Positions 1-11,507 of a stretch of 64,000 bases of DNA are shown piece by piece. The first letter of the stretch is position 1; every line of letters starts with the position of its first letter. The notes under the pieces were generated by a model that was not told the DNA's origin, ran no database searches, and saw only the letters and a list, made by a program, of their open reading frames with translations. The stretch is from the NCBI GenBank assembly GCA_025359785.1, contig JANYET010000019.1, positions 62,001-126,000 of the forward strand, in the 5' to 3' direction. The DNA is from Alphaproteobacteria bacterium. Lineage in GTDB: Bacteria > Pseudomonadota > Alphaproteobacteria > Caulobacterales > Caulobacteraceae. The position numbers were made by a program, and so were the translations under genes.

Positions 1-346
1 GGTTGACCGCGCCGGTGTGGATACCCGCGCCGATCCCCGGCTCCACATAGAACCGCCCGTCGCCGAAGGTGAACCGCCAGTCGAAGCCGGCGGCCAGATA
101 GTCGGTGTGCCCCGCAGTGTTGACGCCGGCCAGCAGGTGCACATGCGGCTTCCAGATCAGCGACAACTCGTCCAGCGCCGCGGTCCGCACGCCGAACACC
201 ACCTGCTGGCCGCTCTCGACGCCACCGATGGCGATGTGGTCGCGGATGTCGTGCTCATAGAGGCCGACGAAGGCCTCGCCGGCCAGCGCCGGGCCGGCGG
301 TCGTCGCGGCGGCCAAGGCCAGGGTGGCGCACAGCAGGTGTCGCAT
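1..346 (-). CDS. Acyloxyacyl hydrolase (PagL-like lipid A 3-O-deacylase), N-terminal part
   Basis: Only the first 115 or so codons are present; the gene runs off the left edge. The ATG at 346-344 follows a GGGAG ribosome site on the minus strand. The product starts with a signal peptide (MRHLLCATLALAAA, cleavage likely after GPALA), then EAFVGLYEHDI, a stretch ending in RTAALDELSLIWKPH, and YVEPGIGAGIHTG at the window edge. This pattern of short beta-strands with an aromatic-rich GIG motif fits the outer-membrane PagL/acyloxyacyl hydrolase barrel, which removes an acyl chain from lipid A. The catalytic His/Ser would lie beyond the edge and cannot be checked, so the family call rests on the N-terminal pattern only. 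Confidence 0.5.
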   Translation of the reverse strand, partial: MRHLLCATLALAAATTAGPALAGEAFVGLYEHDIRDHIAIGGVESGQQVVFGVRTAALDELSLIWKPHVHLLAGVNTAGHTDYLAAGFDWRFTFGDGRFYVEPGIGAGIHTGAVN

Positions 347-378
347 CTTGATGTCTCCCGCCGTCCCTCGAGCGCTAT

Positions 379-1014
<636 letters not shown>

Positions 1015-1025
1015 GGGTCCGTTTC

Positions 1026-2240
1026 CTAGAAAACCGTGCCGTCGCTGAGGACGATCAGTGGCGGGCCGCCATCGGCGCGCAGACTCTTGGCGATGCGGCG
1101 TCCGGCCGCCCAGGTGCCGCCCTCGAGCACGCGCGCCAGCGGGAAGGCATCGGCGGTCACCCCCAGACGCTCGCGCACCATGGGCGCGATCCTGTCCAGC
1201 AGGGCCACGGTCAGGGCCCGCCAGCCCACCACCAACGGGCCTTCGACCGGATGGGCGCGGCTCGCGTCTGCCGGATCGGCCAGAGCCAGCACGCCAGTGT
1301 CCACGAACAGTCCGCCGTTGCGGTATTCCGCCAGGCCCGTGAGGCCATCGACATCGGTGACCGCGATCCCCGCGCTCTCCAGCGGTTCGATCAGCGAATA
1401 GGACAGCCATTGCGAAAGCTTGTGGATCGGCATGTATCCGTCCGTAGCGTCGTCGCGCTTGATCGCGGGATGGCGCCAGCAGTCGCCGAGCGGCACGCCG
1501 CCGAGGGTCAGGCGACCTGGCCAGATAGGGCCCAGGGCCTCCAACAGCACATCGAGGATCACCGGCGCCGGCAGTTTCCCGCCGATGGCCCGCCCCGCCA
1601 TGACGTCGAACAGCTTGCCCGGACGACCGAGCGCCGCACCCAGCGCCCGCAGCAGAGACGCGCGGCCCTCAAGTCCAACGAGCGGATTGCCGCCGCTGAC
1701 CTGGAAGGCCTTCGCCAGCACCTCGGCGGTGACGCCGGTGAGTCCGTCAGCCCGGAGCGGATCGCTCGCATCAGCCGACAGCGCGCCCGACTCGAAAAGC
1801 CTGAACGACGCAATACCAAGGCCTTCCGACCGGCTCAGGGTCGCGCCGGTGGCGGCATCCCGATAGCGCCAGCCCATGCCGGCGCCCGCGTCCAGCAGCA
1901 CCGAAGTGATCGCTAGGTCGAAGGCCGCGCGGGCCTTGTCCTGCGCGTCGCTCCAGGCGCCGTCCCGTGCCGCCCACAGGTCGCGCCCCTCGACAGCGAA
2001 GTGACGCCAGCGCGCGTGGAACGGCACGTTCAAGTCCGGATAGGCCTCGCCCACCAGGCTGGCGGTAAGGTCGGCGGCGGCCTCCAGCCTGGCCAGATCG
2101 ACCCGCCACTCGGACACCTGGCCCGCCAGCGCGGCGCCCAACATCTCATGCGCCCGCTCGCGCACTGCGCTTGCGGAAAGCAGACTGCGCGCCGCCCGGG
2201 CGACGCCAGCCCCGGTGTCGGGGCTCGTTTGAACCGTCAC
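1026..2240 (-). CDS. urc4: DUF1688 protein, URC4-type uracil catabolism enzyme
   Basis: A 404-residue soluble protein of the DUF1688 family, whose yeast member Urc4 is needed for uracil breakdown. The family stretches are [26 protein letters not shown]-like [46 protein letters not shown] and [16 protein letters not shown]. No signal peptide or membrane segment is seen. The chemistry of the family is not firmly established; genetic work places it late in the pathway, near urea release. The start is a GTG at 2240 with the end of the preceding gene and GGAATTCTGAGG acting as ribosome site; 11 bp separate it from urc1. Co-transcription with urc1 and upp is the main support for the role. Confidence 0.85.
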   Translation of the reverse strand: MTVQTSPDTGAGVARAARSLLSASAVRERAHEMLGAALAGQVSEWRVDLARLEAAADLTASLVGEAYPDLNVPFHARWRHFAVEGRDLWAARDGAWSDAQDKARAAFDLAITSVLLDAGAGMGWRYRDAATGATLSRSEGLGIASFRLFESGALSADASDPLRADGLTGVTAEVLAKAFQVSGGNPLVGLEGRASLLRALGAALGRPGKLFDVMAGRAIGGKLPAPVILDVLLEALGPIWPGRLTLGGVPLGDCWRHPAIKRDDATDGYMPIHKLSQWLSYSLIEPLESAGIAVTDVDGLTGLAEYRNGGLFVDTGVLALADPADASRAHPVEGPLVVGWRALTVALLDRIAPMVRERLGVTADAFPLARVLEGGTWAAGRRIAKSLRADGGPPLIVLSDGTVF

Positions 2241-2251
2241 GTCAGCCGACC

Positions 2252-3508
2252 TCAGAATTCCTTCAAATCCCGGCCGACAACCTTCTTCAGGTCGGCCTTC
2301 GAGGGCTTCTTTTCCGGCGTGAAATAGCCGGCCGCCTTCTTGGCCTCCATCTCGACGGAGGCGTCATCGGGCACCAGCCAGTCCGGGATCGGCACGCGTT
2401 CGCCGATCTCAATCCCGCCGTTCACCAGGGCGTCGTACTTCATGTTGGACATCGAGACGAAGCGGTCGATCCGGCGGATGCCCAGCCAGTGGATGATGTC
2501 GGGCATCAGCTGCTGGAAACGGGCATCCTGCACGCCCGCCACGCATTCGGTGCGCTCGAAATAGGTCGCCGCCTGGTCGCCGCCCGGCTGACGCTTGCGG
2601 GCGTTATAGACCAGGAACTTGGTCACCTCGCCCAGCGCGCGGCCTTCCTTGCGGTTGTAGACGATGAGGCCCGTGCCGCCCTCCTGGGCCTGGCGGGTCG
2701 CCTCCTCGATGCCGTGCGTCAGATAGGGCCGGCAGGTGCAGATATCTGAGCCGAACACGTCGGAGCCGTTGCACTCGTCGTGGACCCGGCAGGTCAGCGT
2801 GTAGGCCTTGTTCCCGATGTGGGCCGGGTCGCCGAACATATAGAGGGTGATGCCCCCGATCGGCGGCAGGAAGACCTTGATGTCCGGCCGGGTGACCAGC
2901 TCGGGATACATGCCGCCGGTCTGTTCGAAGAGCGTGCGGCGAAGTTGGGTCTCGTCCACCGCGAACCGCTCGGCGATGCCGGGCAGATACCAGACGGGAT
3001 CGATGGCGGCCTTGGTTACGGCCACGTCGCCGCCCTCGTGAACCACCTTGCCATCGACCTTCAGACGACCGCTGGCGATCGCCTCGTGAATCTCTGGCAG
3101 ATCGATGCGCGCCTTGGTGACCGCGATGGTCGGGCGGATGTCGACGCCCTCGGCCAGCTCGGCCGCGAAGTCCTCGGCCACCCGGTGGCCCCAGGGATCG
3201 AGCGACACGATCTTGCCGGCCTCATGCCATTGCGCATGCGGACCGATCGGCACGACCGGATAGGTGTTGTGCAGTTCCGGCCGGGTCTCGGCGGCCATGG
3301 CGCCCGACGAGATCGCCAAGGCGCGATAGATCGAATAGGCGCCGCCGTGGGCGCCCACGGCGTTGCGGTCGGCGCCGGAGTTCGGCGTGGCGATCACCGG
3401 CCCGCGTTCGCGGGCGGTGGGGGCGTCCCAATGGATAGGGAAGCGGCTCACCGAGCCCGTGCCCGGATGCGAGGTCAATCGGATGTGGGATGTCCTGTTG
3501 GCGGACAT
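2252..3508 (-). CDS. urc1: GTP cyclohydrolase II-like protein of uracil catabolism (URC1)
   Basis: 418 residues, about twice the size of RibA. The C-terminal half is a GTP cyclohydrolase II fold: the zinc cysteines keep the RibA spacing C-x10-C-x-C ([17 protein letters not shown]) and the nucleotide-site segment appears as [13 protein letters not shown]. The N-terminal half ([38 protein letters not shown]) is typical of the URC1 subfamily and absent from riboflavin RibA. No DHBP synthase domain is fused and no riboflavin gene lies nearby. First gene of the urc1-urc4-upp operon. The ATG at 3508 has GGAGG about 14 nt upstream, a wide spacing. Expected role: opening a uracil nucleotide ring on the way to urea. 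Confidence 0.9.
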   Translation of the reverse strand: MSANRTSHIRLTSHPGTGSVSRFPIHWDAPTARERGPVIATPNSGADRNAVGAHGGAYSIYRALAISSGAMAAETRPELHNTYPVVPIGPHAQWHEAGKIVSLDPWGHRVAEDFAAELAEGVDIRPTIAVTKARIDLPEIHEAIASGRLKVDGKVVHEGGDVAVTKAAIDPVWYLPGIAERFAVDETQLRRTLFEQTGGMYPELVTRPDIKVFLPPIGGITLYMFGDPAHIGNKAYTLTCRVHDECNGSDVFGSDICTCRPYLTHGIEEATRQAQEGGTGLIVYNRKEGRALGEVTKFLVYNARKRQPGGDQAATYFERTECVAGVQDARFQQLMPDIIHWLGIRRIDRFVSMSNMKYDALVNGGIEIGERVPIPDWLVPDDASVEMEAKKAAGYFTPEKKPSKADLKKVVGRDLKEF

Positions 3509-3534
3509 GATCGCTGTTGAAACCTCCAGAATCG

Positions 3535-3572
3535 AAAAAAGGCCCTGCGCCGTTCGCCGGCGTGGGGCCTTT
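3535..3572 (-). terminator. Stem-loop plus T6 in the urc1 leader (terminator or attenuator-like)
   Basis: The arms AAAGGCCC (3538-3545) and GGGCCTTT (3565-3572) pair perfectly over 8 bp, and an inner CGCCG/CGGCG stem closes a five-base loop. On the minus strand the hairpin is followed by six T (3540-3535), the form of a Rho-independent terminator, but it lies upstream of the urc1 start codon, not after a gene. If transcription starts near 3574 it is a 5'-terminal hairpin; if it starts further upstream it is an attenuator. On the plus strand only three T follow, so it is directional. Confidence 0.6.
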
Positions 3573-3580
3573 GAGCGGAG

Positions 3581-3609
3581 ATTAAACGCTCGCGCATTTC
3601 ACTTGGCAA
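3581..3609 (-). promoter_or_regulatory. Predicted sigma-70 promoter of urc1-urc4-upp
   Basis: Read on the minus strand, TTGCCA (3609-3604) is followed after exactly 17 bp by TTTAAT (3586-3581), each five of six matches to the consensus. Transcription would start near 3574, right in front of the stem-loop at 3572-3538, leaving a leader of about 66 nt before the urc1 ATG. The -35 box sits between two arms of an inverted repeat, which suits a regulator site. Prediction from sequence only. Confidence 0.55.
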
Positions 3610-3678
3610 GCGTTACGACTTTGCCCTCAAGCCGGCACGTCCCTGAAATGCTTGCGCTTTGTCCAGCGTCAGCGCTGG
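3594..3678. promoter_or_regulatory. Inverted repeats in the urc1/ureD divergent region
   Basis: The 269-bp gap between urc1 (minus) and ureD (plus) has no gene. GCATTTCA at 3594-3601 is repeated in inverse as TGAAATGC at 3644-3651, flanking the predicted urc1 -35 box; CTTGGCAAG (3603-3611) is a small palindrome inside it. CCAGCG-TCAG-CGCTGG (3663-3678) is a further perfect inverted repeat, and GGCGCC occurs twice (3683-3688, 3698-3703). They could be operators shared by the uracil and urease operons or RNA stems in a longer urc1 leader. A TTGACG at 3709-3714 faces ureD but lacks a good -10 box. Confidence 0.4.
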
Positions 3679-3777
3679 GAGCGGCGCCCAGGAAACAGGC
3701 GCCAGGGCTTGACGGAGCCCACCCACGCGCCCTCCCCTTGCCAGGGGCTGACCGGCCGCCTCTAGGCTCGCACCAAC

Positions 3778-4629
3778 GTGATCCAGGACCTCGCCTCCGC
3801 CGCCCGACCCCAGCCCGCGCTGCAACGCGCCACGGGCGCCGGGCGCATTGCCGTGAAGTCGGAGGACGGCGTCACCCGGCTGGCCCGCCTCTACCAGGAC
3901 GGCTGCGCCAAGATCCGCTTGCCCACCGACCGCGCGGCGCTCGGCCTGGAAGCGGTGCTGATCAACACCTCCGGCGGCCTGACCGGCGGCGACCGGATGA
4001 GTTGGCGCGTGGACGCCGAGGCCGGCGCGCGGCTCACGCTCACCACCCAGGCCTGCGAGAAGATCTACCGGGCTCGCCCAAGCCCTGGACGAGACGGCCG
4101 CGCCGAGGTCGCCGTCAGCCTGAACGCCGCGGATGGCGCGCGGATCGACTGGCTGCCGCAGGAGACCATCCTGTTCGATCAGGCCGCGCTGGCCCGCACG
4201 CTGGAGGCCGATCTCGCCGCCGACGCGCGTCTGCTGGTCGTCGAGGCGGTGATCCTGGGCCGCACGGCCATGGGCGAGACCGTCCGGGCCGGCGCGCTCC
4301 GCGACCGCTGGCGCATCCGCCGCCAGGGCAAGCTGGTGTTCGCCGACGACCTCCGCTTCGAAGGCCCCGTCGCCCAGGTCGCCGCGCTCGCCCCGGCGCT
4401 GGCCGGCGGCAAGGCCTTCGCCTCCCTCCTGCTGGTCGCCGACGACGCGGAACGCTTCCTGGCCCCCCTGCGAGCTGCCATCGGACCAGGTGGTGGCGCC
4501 AGCGCCTTCGACGGCAAGCTATTCGCCCGCATCGTCGCGCCCGATGGCCTCAGTCTTCGGCGCGCCCTGCTGCCGGCGATCGCGGCGCTGCGCGACAGCG
4601 AACCATGCCCTCGCGTCTGGCGGCTGTAG
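3778..4629 (+). CDS. ureD: Urease accessory protein UreD
   Basis: 283 residues, typical of UreD/UreH, the chaperone that with UreF and UreG loads nickel into apo-urease. Family motifs are visible: [12 protein letters not shown] (about residues 63-74), [22 protein letters not shown] and the C-terminal [18 protein letters not shown]. First gene of the urease operon, with a GTG start at 3778; no earlier in-frame start gives better homology. ureA follows two bases after the stop, so translation is probably coupled. It lies divergent from the uracil operon that makes its substrate, urea. Confidence 0.95.
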   Translation: MIQDLASAARPQPALQRATGAGRIAVKSEDGVTRLARLYQDGCAKIRLPTDRAALGLEAVLINTSGGLTGGDRMSWRVDAEAGARLTLTTQACEKIYRARPSPGRDGRAEVAVSLNAADGARIDWLPQETILFDQAALARTLEADLAADARLLVVEAVILGRTAMGETVRAGALRDRWRIRRQGKLVFADDLRFEGPVAQVAALAPALAGGKAFASLLLVADDAERFLAPLRAAIGPGGGASAFDGKLFARIVAPDGLSLRRALLPAIAALRDSEPCPRVWRL

Positions 4630-4631
4630 CG

Positions 4632-4934
4632 ATGAACCTGACCCCCCGCGAAAAAGACAAGCTGCTGATCGCCATGGCCGCCGAGGTCGCCCGCAAGCGC
4701 CTGGCCCGCGGCGTGAAGCTCAACCACCCCGAAGCCATCGCCCTGATCACCGACTTCGTGGTCGAGGGCGCCCGCGACGGCCGCACGGTCGCCGAACTGA
4801 TGGAGGCCGGGGCCCACGTCATCACCCGCGCCCAGGTCATGGACGGCATCCCGGAGATGATCCACGACGTCCAGGTCGAGGCCACCTTTCCCGACGGGAC
4901 CAAACTGGTCACCGTCCACCACCCGATCCGTTGA
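4632..4934 (+). CDS. ureA: Urease gamma subunit
   Basis: 100 residues, the standard size. The protein starts [20 protein letters not shown], continues with [17 protein letters not shown] and [12 protein letters not shown], and ends in [13 protein letters not shown], all canonical UreA sequence. It is one of the three structural subunits of cytosolic urease (urea to ammonia and carbamate). It is separated from ureB by the nickel permease-like gene hupE/ureJ, a layout found in several alphaproteobacteria. Confidence 0.97.
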   Translation: MNLTPREKDKLLIAMAAEVARKRLARGVKLNHPEAIALITDFVVEGARDGRTVAELMEAGAHVITRAQVMDGIPEMIHDVQVEATFPDGTKLVTVHHPIR

Positions 4935-4945
4935 GGGACCCGCCC

Positions 4946-5530
4946 ATGAAACTCGTCAGATCCTTCGCTCTCACCGCAGCCCTAGCGCTGGCGCCGGCCG
5001 CCGCCTTCGCCCACCCGGGCCATGCCGGTCACGATGGCTTCAACCTCTGGGCCGGCCTGGCGCACCCGTTCACCGGCGCGGATCACATGCTGGCCATGAT
5101 CGCGGTCGGTCTCTGGGCGGTGCTGCGCGGCGGCAAGGCGCTCTGGGCCTGGCCCGCGGCCTTCATCACCGCGCTGCTGGCCGGCTTCGTTATCGGAAAA
5201 AGCGGTTTCAGCCTGCCTCGGGTTGAGCCCGCGATCCTCGCTTCGGTCATTGTCCTGGGCGCGCTCACCGCCGCGAACGCCAAGGCGCCGACCTTTGTTG
5301 GCCTCGGCCTCATCGCCTTCTTCGGCGCGGCTCACGGCTACGCCCACGGCGAGGAGGCGCCCGGTTCGGCCGCTGGTTTCCCAATCGGCATGGCGCTCGC
5401 GACGCTGGCCCTGCACGGCGCGGGCCTGGCCGCCGGACTTGGCCTGCAGCGGCTGAACAAGCCCGATCTGATCCGGTGGCTTGGCGCCGGCGCGGCGGTA
5501 GGCGGCCTGGCCCTGGCGGTCGCCGGATGA
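4946..5530 (+). CDS. ureJ: HupE/UreJ family nickel transport protein
   Basis: 194 residues with a cleavable signal sequence (about residues 1-22, ending AAAFA), then the metal motif HPGHAGHDG and the family signature [18 protein letters not shown]. Five to six hydrophobic helices follow and a second histidine cluster [10 protein letters not shown] lies near residue 130. HupE/UreJ proteins move Ni2+ across the inner membrane for hydrogenase or urease. Placement inside the urease operon points to urease, since no hydrogenase gene is present. Its stop codon overlaps the ureB start (ATGA). Confidence 0.9.
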   Translation: MKLVRSFALTAALALAPAAAFAHPGHAGHDGFNLWAGLAHPFTGADHMLAMIAVGLWAVLRGGKALWAWPAAFITALLAGFVIGKSGFSLPRVEPAILASVIVLGALTAANAKAPTFVGLGLIAFFGAAHGYAHGEEAPGSAAGFPIGMALATLALHGAGLAAGLGLQRLNKPDLIRWLGAGAAVGGLALAVAG

Positions 5531-5832
5531 TCCCCGGCGAAGTCATCGCGGCCGAGGGTGACCTGGAGCTCAACGCCGGCGCGGCGGCGATCATCTTGCA
5601 GGTCGCCAACACCGGCGACCGGCCGATCCAGGTGGGCAGCCACTACCATTTCTTCGAGACCAATCCGGCGCTCGACTTCGACCGCGCGGCCGCCCGGGGC
5701 CGGCGCCTCGACATCGCCGCCGGGACCGCCGTCCGCTTCGAGCCCGGCCAGGCCCGCGAGGTGAGCCTGATCCCCTTCGGCGGCGACCGCCGTGTCTACG
5801 GTTTCCGCCAGGCTGTGATGGGCGGCCTCTGA
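5527..5832 (+). CDS. ureB: Urease beta subunit
   Basis: 101 residues. The start [16 protein letters not shown], the core [19 protein letters not shown] and the segment [17 protein letters not shown] with the end [12 protein letters not shown] are canonical for UreB. The ATG overlaps the hupE stop by four bases, and the stop is followed after one base by the ureC ATG, so ureJ, ureB and ureC are translationally linked. Confidence 0.97.
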   Translation: MIPGEVIAAEGDLELNAGAAAIILQVANTGDRPIQVGSHYHFFETNPALDFDRAAARGRRLDIAAGTAVRFEPGQAREVSLIPFGGDRRVYGFRQAVMGGL

Positions 5833-5833
5833 C

Positions 5834-7539
<1,706 letters not shown>

Positions 7540-7543
<4 letters not shown>

Positions 7544-8025
7544 GCGCCCCGATCCCGATCAGCGGCGTGGTGTCGAAGGGCGAATGGCGCGGCGAGCCCA
7601 TCGACCGGGTGGTGCTCGACTACGACGGCCGCCATCGCCGGCGCATCGTGCTGACCGGCGAGAGCGGGACGGGCTATCTGCTCGACCTGCCGGAGGCGAT
7701 GCACCTGCGCGACGGCGACGGCCTGCGGATCGCCGGCCAGGGCGTCGTCGCCATCGTGGCCCAGCCCGAGCCGCTGCTGGAGGTCCGCGCCGCCACGCCC
7801 GCCGCGCTGATCAAGCTGGCCTGGCACATCGGCAACCGCCACCTCGCCGCCCAGGTCGAGGCCGACCGCATCCTGATCCGCCGCGACCACGTCATCGCGC
7901 ACATGCTGGAACATCAGGGCGCCCGCGTCCGCGGCGTCGAGGAGCCCTTCGATCCGGAAGGCGGCGCCTATCAGGATCATGGGCCGCACGATCACGGGCA
8001 TGGCGGTCACGACCATGATCACTGA
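7540..8025 (+). CDS. ureE: Urease accessory protein UreE, His-tailed nickel chaperone
   Basis: 161 residues. UreE delivers Ni2+ to the UreDFG complex. The N-terminal domain has [17 protein letters not shown] and [15 protein letters not shown]; the C-terminal domain has [16 protein letters not shown] and [13 protein letters not shown]. The tail is histidine-rich, ending [12 protein letters not shown], a nickel store known in Klebsiella-type UreE. The start is TTG at 7540, overlapping the ureC stop; this rare start gives the full domain and no ATG lies close by. After it comes an intergenic repeat, the only real gap inside the urease operon. Confidence 0.94.
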
Positions 8026-8039
8026 GGCCCCGAAAATAA

Positions 8040-8145
8040 CGTCGTCCTGGCCCGGGTTGTCCGGGCCACCCATGATCTCCGAGGGTCGGGATTTGCCTGG
8101 GCGCATCGTGTTCGTGAATCCCCCGGACAAGCCGGGGGATGACGA
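8040..8145. repeat. Intergenic palindromic repeat, copy 1
   Basis: The ureE-ureF gap (138 bp) contains two hairpins: GGCCCGG/CCGGGCC (8049-8055 with 8061-8067, loop GTTGT) and CCCCCGG/CCGGGGG (8120-8126 with 8132-8138, loop ACAAG). The element starts CGTCGTCC and ends GATGACGA, so its ends are also inverted. The same stem with loop ACAAG recurs at 53.85 kb. Sitting within an operon, it may act as an mRNA processing or stability site. Confidence 0.7.
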
Positions 8146-8163
8146 GCGAAATGGAGAGGTGGG

Positions 8164-8810
8164 ATGAGTTCGGAAGCCCACCTGCTGCGCCTGCTCACCT
8201 GGCTCTCGCCGGCCTTCCCGGTTGGCGCCTTCGGCTATTCGCATGGGCTGGAGACGGTCATCCGCGACGGGACCGTGAACTCGGCGGACACCCTCTCGGC
8301 CTGGATCGCCGGCCTCATCGAACACGGCGGCGGCTGGACCGACGCGGTGCTCTTCAAGGCCGCCTGGACGGCGTCGGACACGGTCGCCCTGGCCGAGGTC
8401 GCCGAACTGGCCGGCGCGCTGACACCCTGCCTCGAACGCCGCCGCGAGACCCTGAGCCAGGGCGAGGCGTTCCTCATCGCCGCCCAGGCGTGGGGGCCAC
8501 CGCCGCTGAGCGGACCCATCGCCTATCCCGTCGCGGTCGCCGCCGTGACGTCCGCCGCCAACATCGCGCTGGACGCCGCCCTCACCGCCTGGCTGCACGC
8601 CTTCGCCGCCAACCTGGTCAGCGTCGCGGTCCGCGCCGTGCCGCTCGGCCAGACCGCTGGCGTGGCGGTTATGGTTGATCTGGAACCCGTCATTCTGGCG
8701 ACCGCTACCCGCGCGGCCGCATCAACGCTGGACGACCTGGGGTCGGCTGCGCTCTTGTCGGACATCGCCGCCATGCGGCACGAAACCCTAGGCGTAAGGC
8801 TCTTCATCTC

Positions 8811-8814
<4 letters not shown>
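8164..8814 (+). CDS. ureF: Urease accessory protein UreF
   Basis: 216 residues. UreF is the GTPase-regulating member of the UreDFG nickel-loading complex. The family start [20 protein letters not shown] is clear, followed by [17 protein letters not shown] and the C-terminal segment [17 protein letters not shown]. The ATG at 8164 is preceded by GGAGAGGTGGG. It is separated from ureE by a palindromic repeat but overlaps ureG by four bases (GTGA). Confidence 0.95.
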
Positions 8815-9458
<644 letters not shown>

Positions 9459-9459
9459 C

Positions 9460-10506
9460 ATGCGCCTGCCCGAACTCCTGGTGGCCCTCCTGCTCGGCGC
9501 GACCGCCGCGGTCGCGGCCGCGGCGCCCAAGCCCCTTGCCGTCAAGGAGGGGCCGGTCCCGCGCGCGGCGGACGGCCACGCCGACCTCTCCGGCGTCTGG
9601 AGCAACGCCTCGATCACCAAGCTCACCCGCCTGCCGGGCACGAAGTCGCTGACGATCAGCGCGGCCGAGGCCAAGGCGCTGGGCGAGAACAATCCGATGC
9701 TCAAGCGCCTCGACGCCGACGCCGAGGCCACCAAGGCCAGCGAAGGCGCGCCCGTCGTGGGCGGCGATCCCGGCGGCTACAACAGCTTCTGGCTCGATCC
9801 CGGCCGCACGCTGGGCCATGTGAAGGGCGAGTATCGCACCTCCTGGATCGTCGATACCGCCGACGGCCAGCTACCGTTCTCCGCAGCCGGCAAGGCCCTG
9901 GTCGCCAAGGCCAACGCCTATTCCCGCGCGGCCGATACGCCGGCCAACCCCGAGGCGATGGAGCCCTGGGACCGCTGCCTGATCTCCAGCCGCGGCTCCG
10001 GCGGGCCCGGGATGCTCAACAACATCTACAACTCGAACTACCAGATCCTGCAGACACGCGGCTCCGTCGCCATCGTCATCGAGATGATCCACGACGCCCG
10101 CGGCGTGACCCTCTATCCGACCAAGGCCGCAGCCCAGGCCGCTCACGGCCCGCCCGCGCTGCACCTGTGGCTCGGCGACAGCACCGGCTGGTGGGAGGGC
10201 GACACCCTGGTCATCGAGACCATCAACGTGAACGGCGAGCAGGGCCGGGCCGGGCCGATCTTTCTGACGCCGCAGGGCCGCGTGACCGAGCGCCTGACCC
10301 GCGTCTCCGCCGGCCAGATCTTCTATGAATTCCTCGTCGAGGACCCGACCTACTACACGAAGGCGTGGCGCGCGGAGATGAGCCTCAACGCCATGAAGGA
10401 TCAGCTGTTCGAATACGCCTGCCACGAGGGCAACTATGCGCTGCCCGATATCATGAGCGGCGTCCGCGCCGCCGAGGCTGGTGGCAAGCCGAAGGGCGGC
10501 CAGTAA
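9460..10506 (+). CDS. Secreted protein of unknown function at the end of the urease operon
   Basis: 348 residues with a signal peptide (MRLPELLVALLLGATAAVAA). The mature part starts near PRAADGHADLSGVWSN and contains WLDPGRTLGHVKGEYRTSW, DRCLISSRGSGGPGML, NNIYNSNYQILQTRG, WLGDSTGWWEGDTLVIET and DPTYYTKAWRAEMSLN. I recognise this as a family common in Caulobacterales, sphingomonads and Acidobacteria annotated only as hypothetical; no enzyme motif is evident. The ATG lies one base after the ureG stop, so it is probably co-expressed with urease although it would be periplasmic. Its end meets the allantoicase gene head-on. Confidence 0.8.
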   Translation: MRLPELLVALLLGATAAVAAAAPKPLAVKEGPVPRAADGHADLSGVWSNASITKLTRLPGTKSLTISAAEAKALGENNPMLKRLDADAEATKASEGAPVVGGDPGGYNSFWLDPGRTLGHVKGEYRTSWIVDTADGQLPFSAAGKALVAKANAYSRAADTPANPEAMEPWDRCLISSRGSGGPGMLNNIYNSNYQILQTRGSVAIVIEMIHDARGVTLYPTKAAAQAAHGPPALHLWLGDSTGWWEGDTLVIETINVNGEQGRAGPIFLTPQGRVTERLTRVSAGQIFYEFLVEDPTYYTKAWRAEMSLNAMKDQLFEYACHEGNYALPDIMSGVRAAEAGGKPKGGQ

Positions 10507-10512
10507 TTCGCT

Positions 10513-11496
10513 CTAGGCGCGCCGCCCGATCAGCCGCAGTCGGCTGACCCCGCCATCGGGCAGGATGTTCAGGCGGATGAACTGCACCGGCCCGACGGCG
10601 CGCAGTTCGTCGCGGAAGCTGTGAAGGTGGTCGGGCGACAGCTTCACTTCGCGCAGCAGGATCGGCCAGGAGATCGCGTCCTCGGCCATCTGCGCGGATG
10701 AGCCCTCGGCCTCGCGCACCGCCTGGATCGAGCAGCGGTCGGGGTAGTTGCCCTTGAAGTGGGCGGTGTCGACGACGACCTCCTCGACCACGCCCGCCGC
10801 GCCCAGCTCCAGTATCGCCCAGTCGTGGCCAGGCTCGCGCCGCCTTCGCGTCTCCCAGCCGTCGCCCATGTCGACGCCGCGCCCCGGCGCGGTCAGGTTC
10901 TCCACGCGTCCATAGTGCTGGTCGTTGGCGGTGATCCCGCGCCCGCCGTGCGCCATGGCCAGCAGGTCGATGGGCTGATCGGCCGGCACGCTTTTCCAGT
11001 CGGGCTGCACCCGGCCCCAGGCCCGTAGCCGCGCCACGCCGCCATCGGGGAAGATGTGCAGCCGCACGTGGGTCGCCTGGCCGTATTCGATAGTGACGAA
11101 GATCCGGTCGTCGCCCTTCAGCGCGATGCGGTCGGTGACCTTGACCCAGCGGGCATCGTCGGCGGGAATATCCTCGGCGGAGCGGCAGACCTCGATCTCC
11201 GCCTGTGGCGGGAAGTTGCCGGTGAAGTGGCGAGTGTCGATTTCGAAGCCGGAGATCACGCCCGGCACGCCCAGCCGGATAACGCACCAGTCGTGGCCGG
11301 CCACGCGTTTACGGCGGCTTTCCCAGCCGTCCATCCACTTGCCATTCTCGTCGTATTTTCCGGGGATGAACACCGGCTCGGTGGGCGAGATCAGCCGGGA
11401 TTTGTCGGCGAAGAAATCATCGGTCGCATAGACCACCGCCGAGCCCAGACGGGGCTGGAGCAGGTCCACGTAGCGGCTGCACAGGTCGTCGAACAC
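10513..11496 (-). CDS. alc: Allantoicase
   Basis: 327 residues. Hydrolyses allantoate to ureidoglycolate and urea. The two internally homologous halves of the family are plain: GWESRRKRVAGHDWCVIRLG...DTRHFTGNFPP in the first and GWETRRRREPGHDWAILELG...DTAHFKGNYPD in the second, each closing with FPDGGVARLR or LPDGGVSRLR. The substrate loops FADKSRLISPTEPVFIPGKY and the GHDW motifs are intact. Third gene of the puuE-uraD-alc minus-strand operon, 11 bp after uraD. The urea product would go to the adjacent urease. Confidence 0.95.
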   Translation of the reverse strand: MFDDLCSRYVDLLQPRLGSAVVYATDDFFADKSRLISPTEPVFIPGKYDENGKWMDGWESRRKRVAGHDWCVIRLGVPGVISGFEIDTRHFTGNFPPQAEIEVCRSAEDIPADDARWVKVTDRIALKGDDRIFVTIEYGQATHVRLHIFPDGGVARLRAWGRVQPDWKSVPADQPIDLLAMAHGGRGITANDQHYGRVENLTAPGRGVDMGDGWETRRRREPGHDWAILELGAAGVVEEVVVDTAHFKGNYPDRCSIQAVREAEGSSAQMAEDAISWPILLREVKLSPDHLHSFRDELRAVGPVQFIRLNILPDGGVSRLRLIGRRA

Positions 11497-11507
11497 GTCG
11501 GATTCTC

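Noticed and set aside
3481..3605. Possible leader peptide for urc1 attenuation (ATG at 3597 on the minus strand)
   Set aside because: The frame crosses the terminator hairpin; its Phe codons come only from the T-run, and the predicted promoter would start transcription after its ATG.
3630..3660. Sigma-54 promoter at GGCACG
   Set aside because: The GC element is 14 bp, not 10 bp, from the GG element, so the spacing does not fit.
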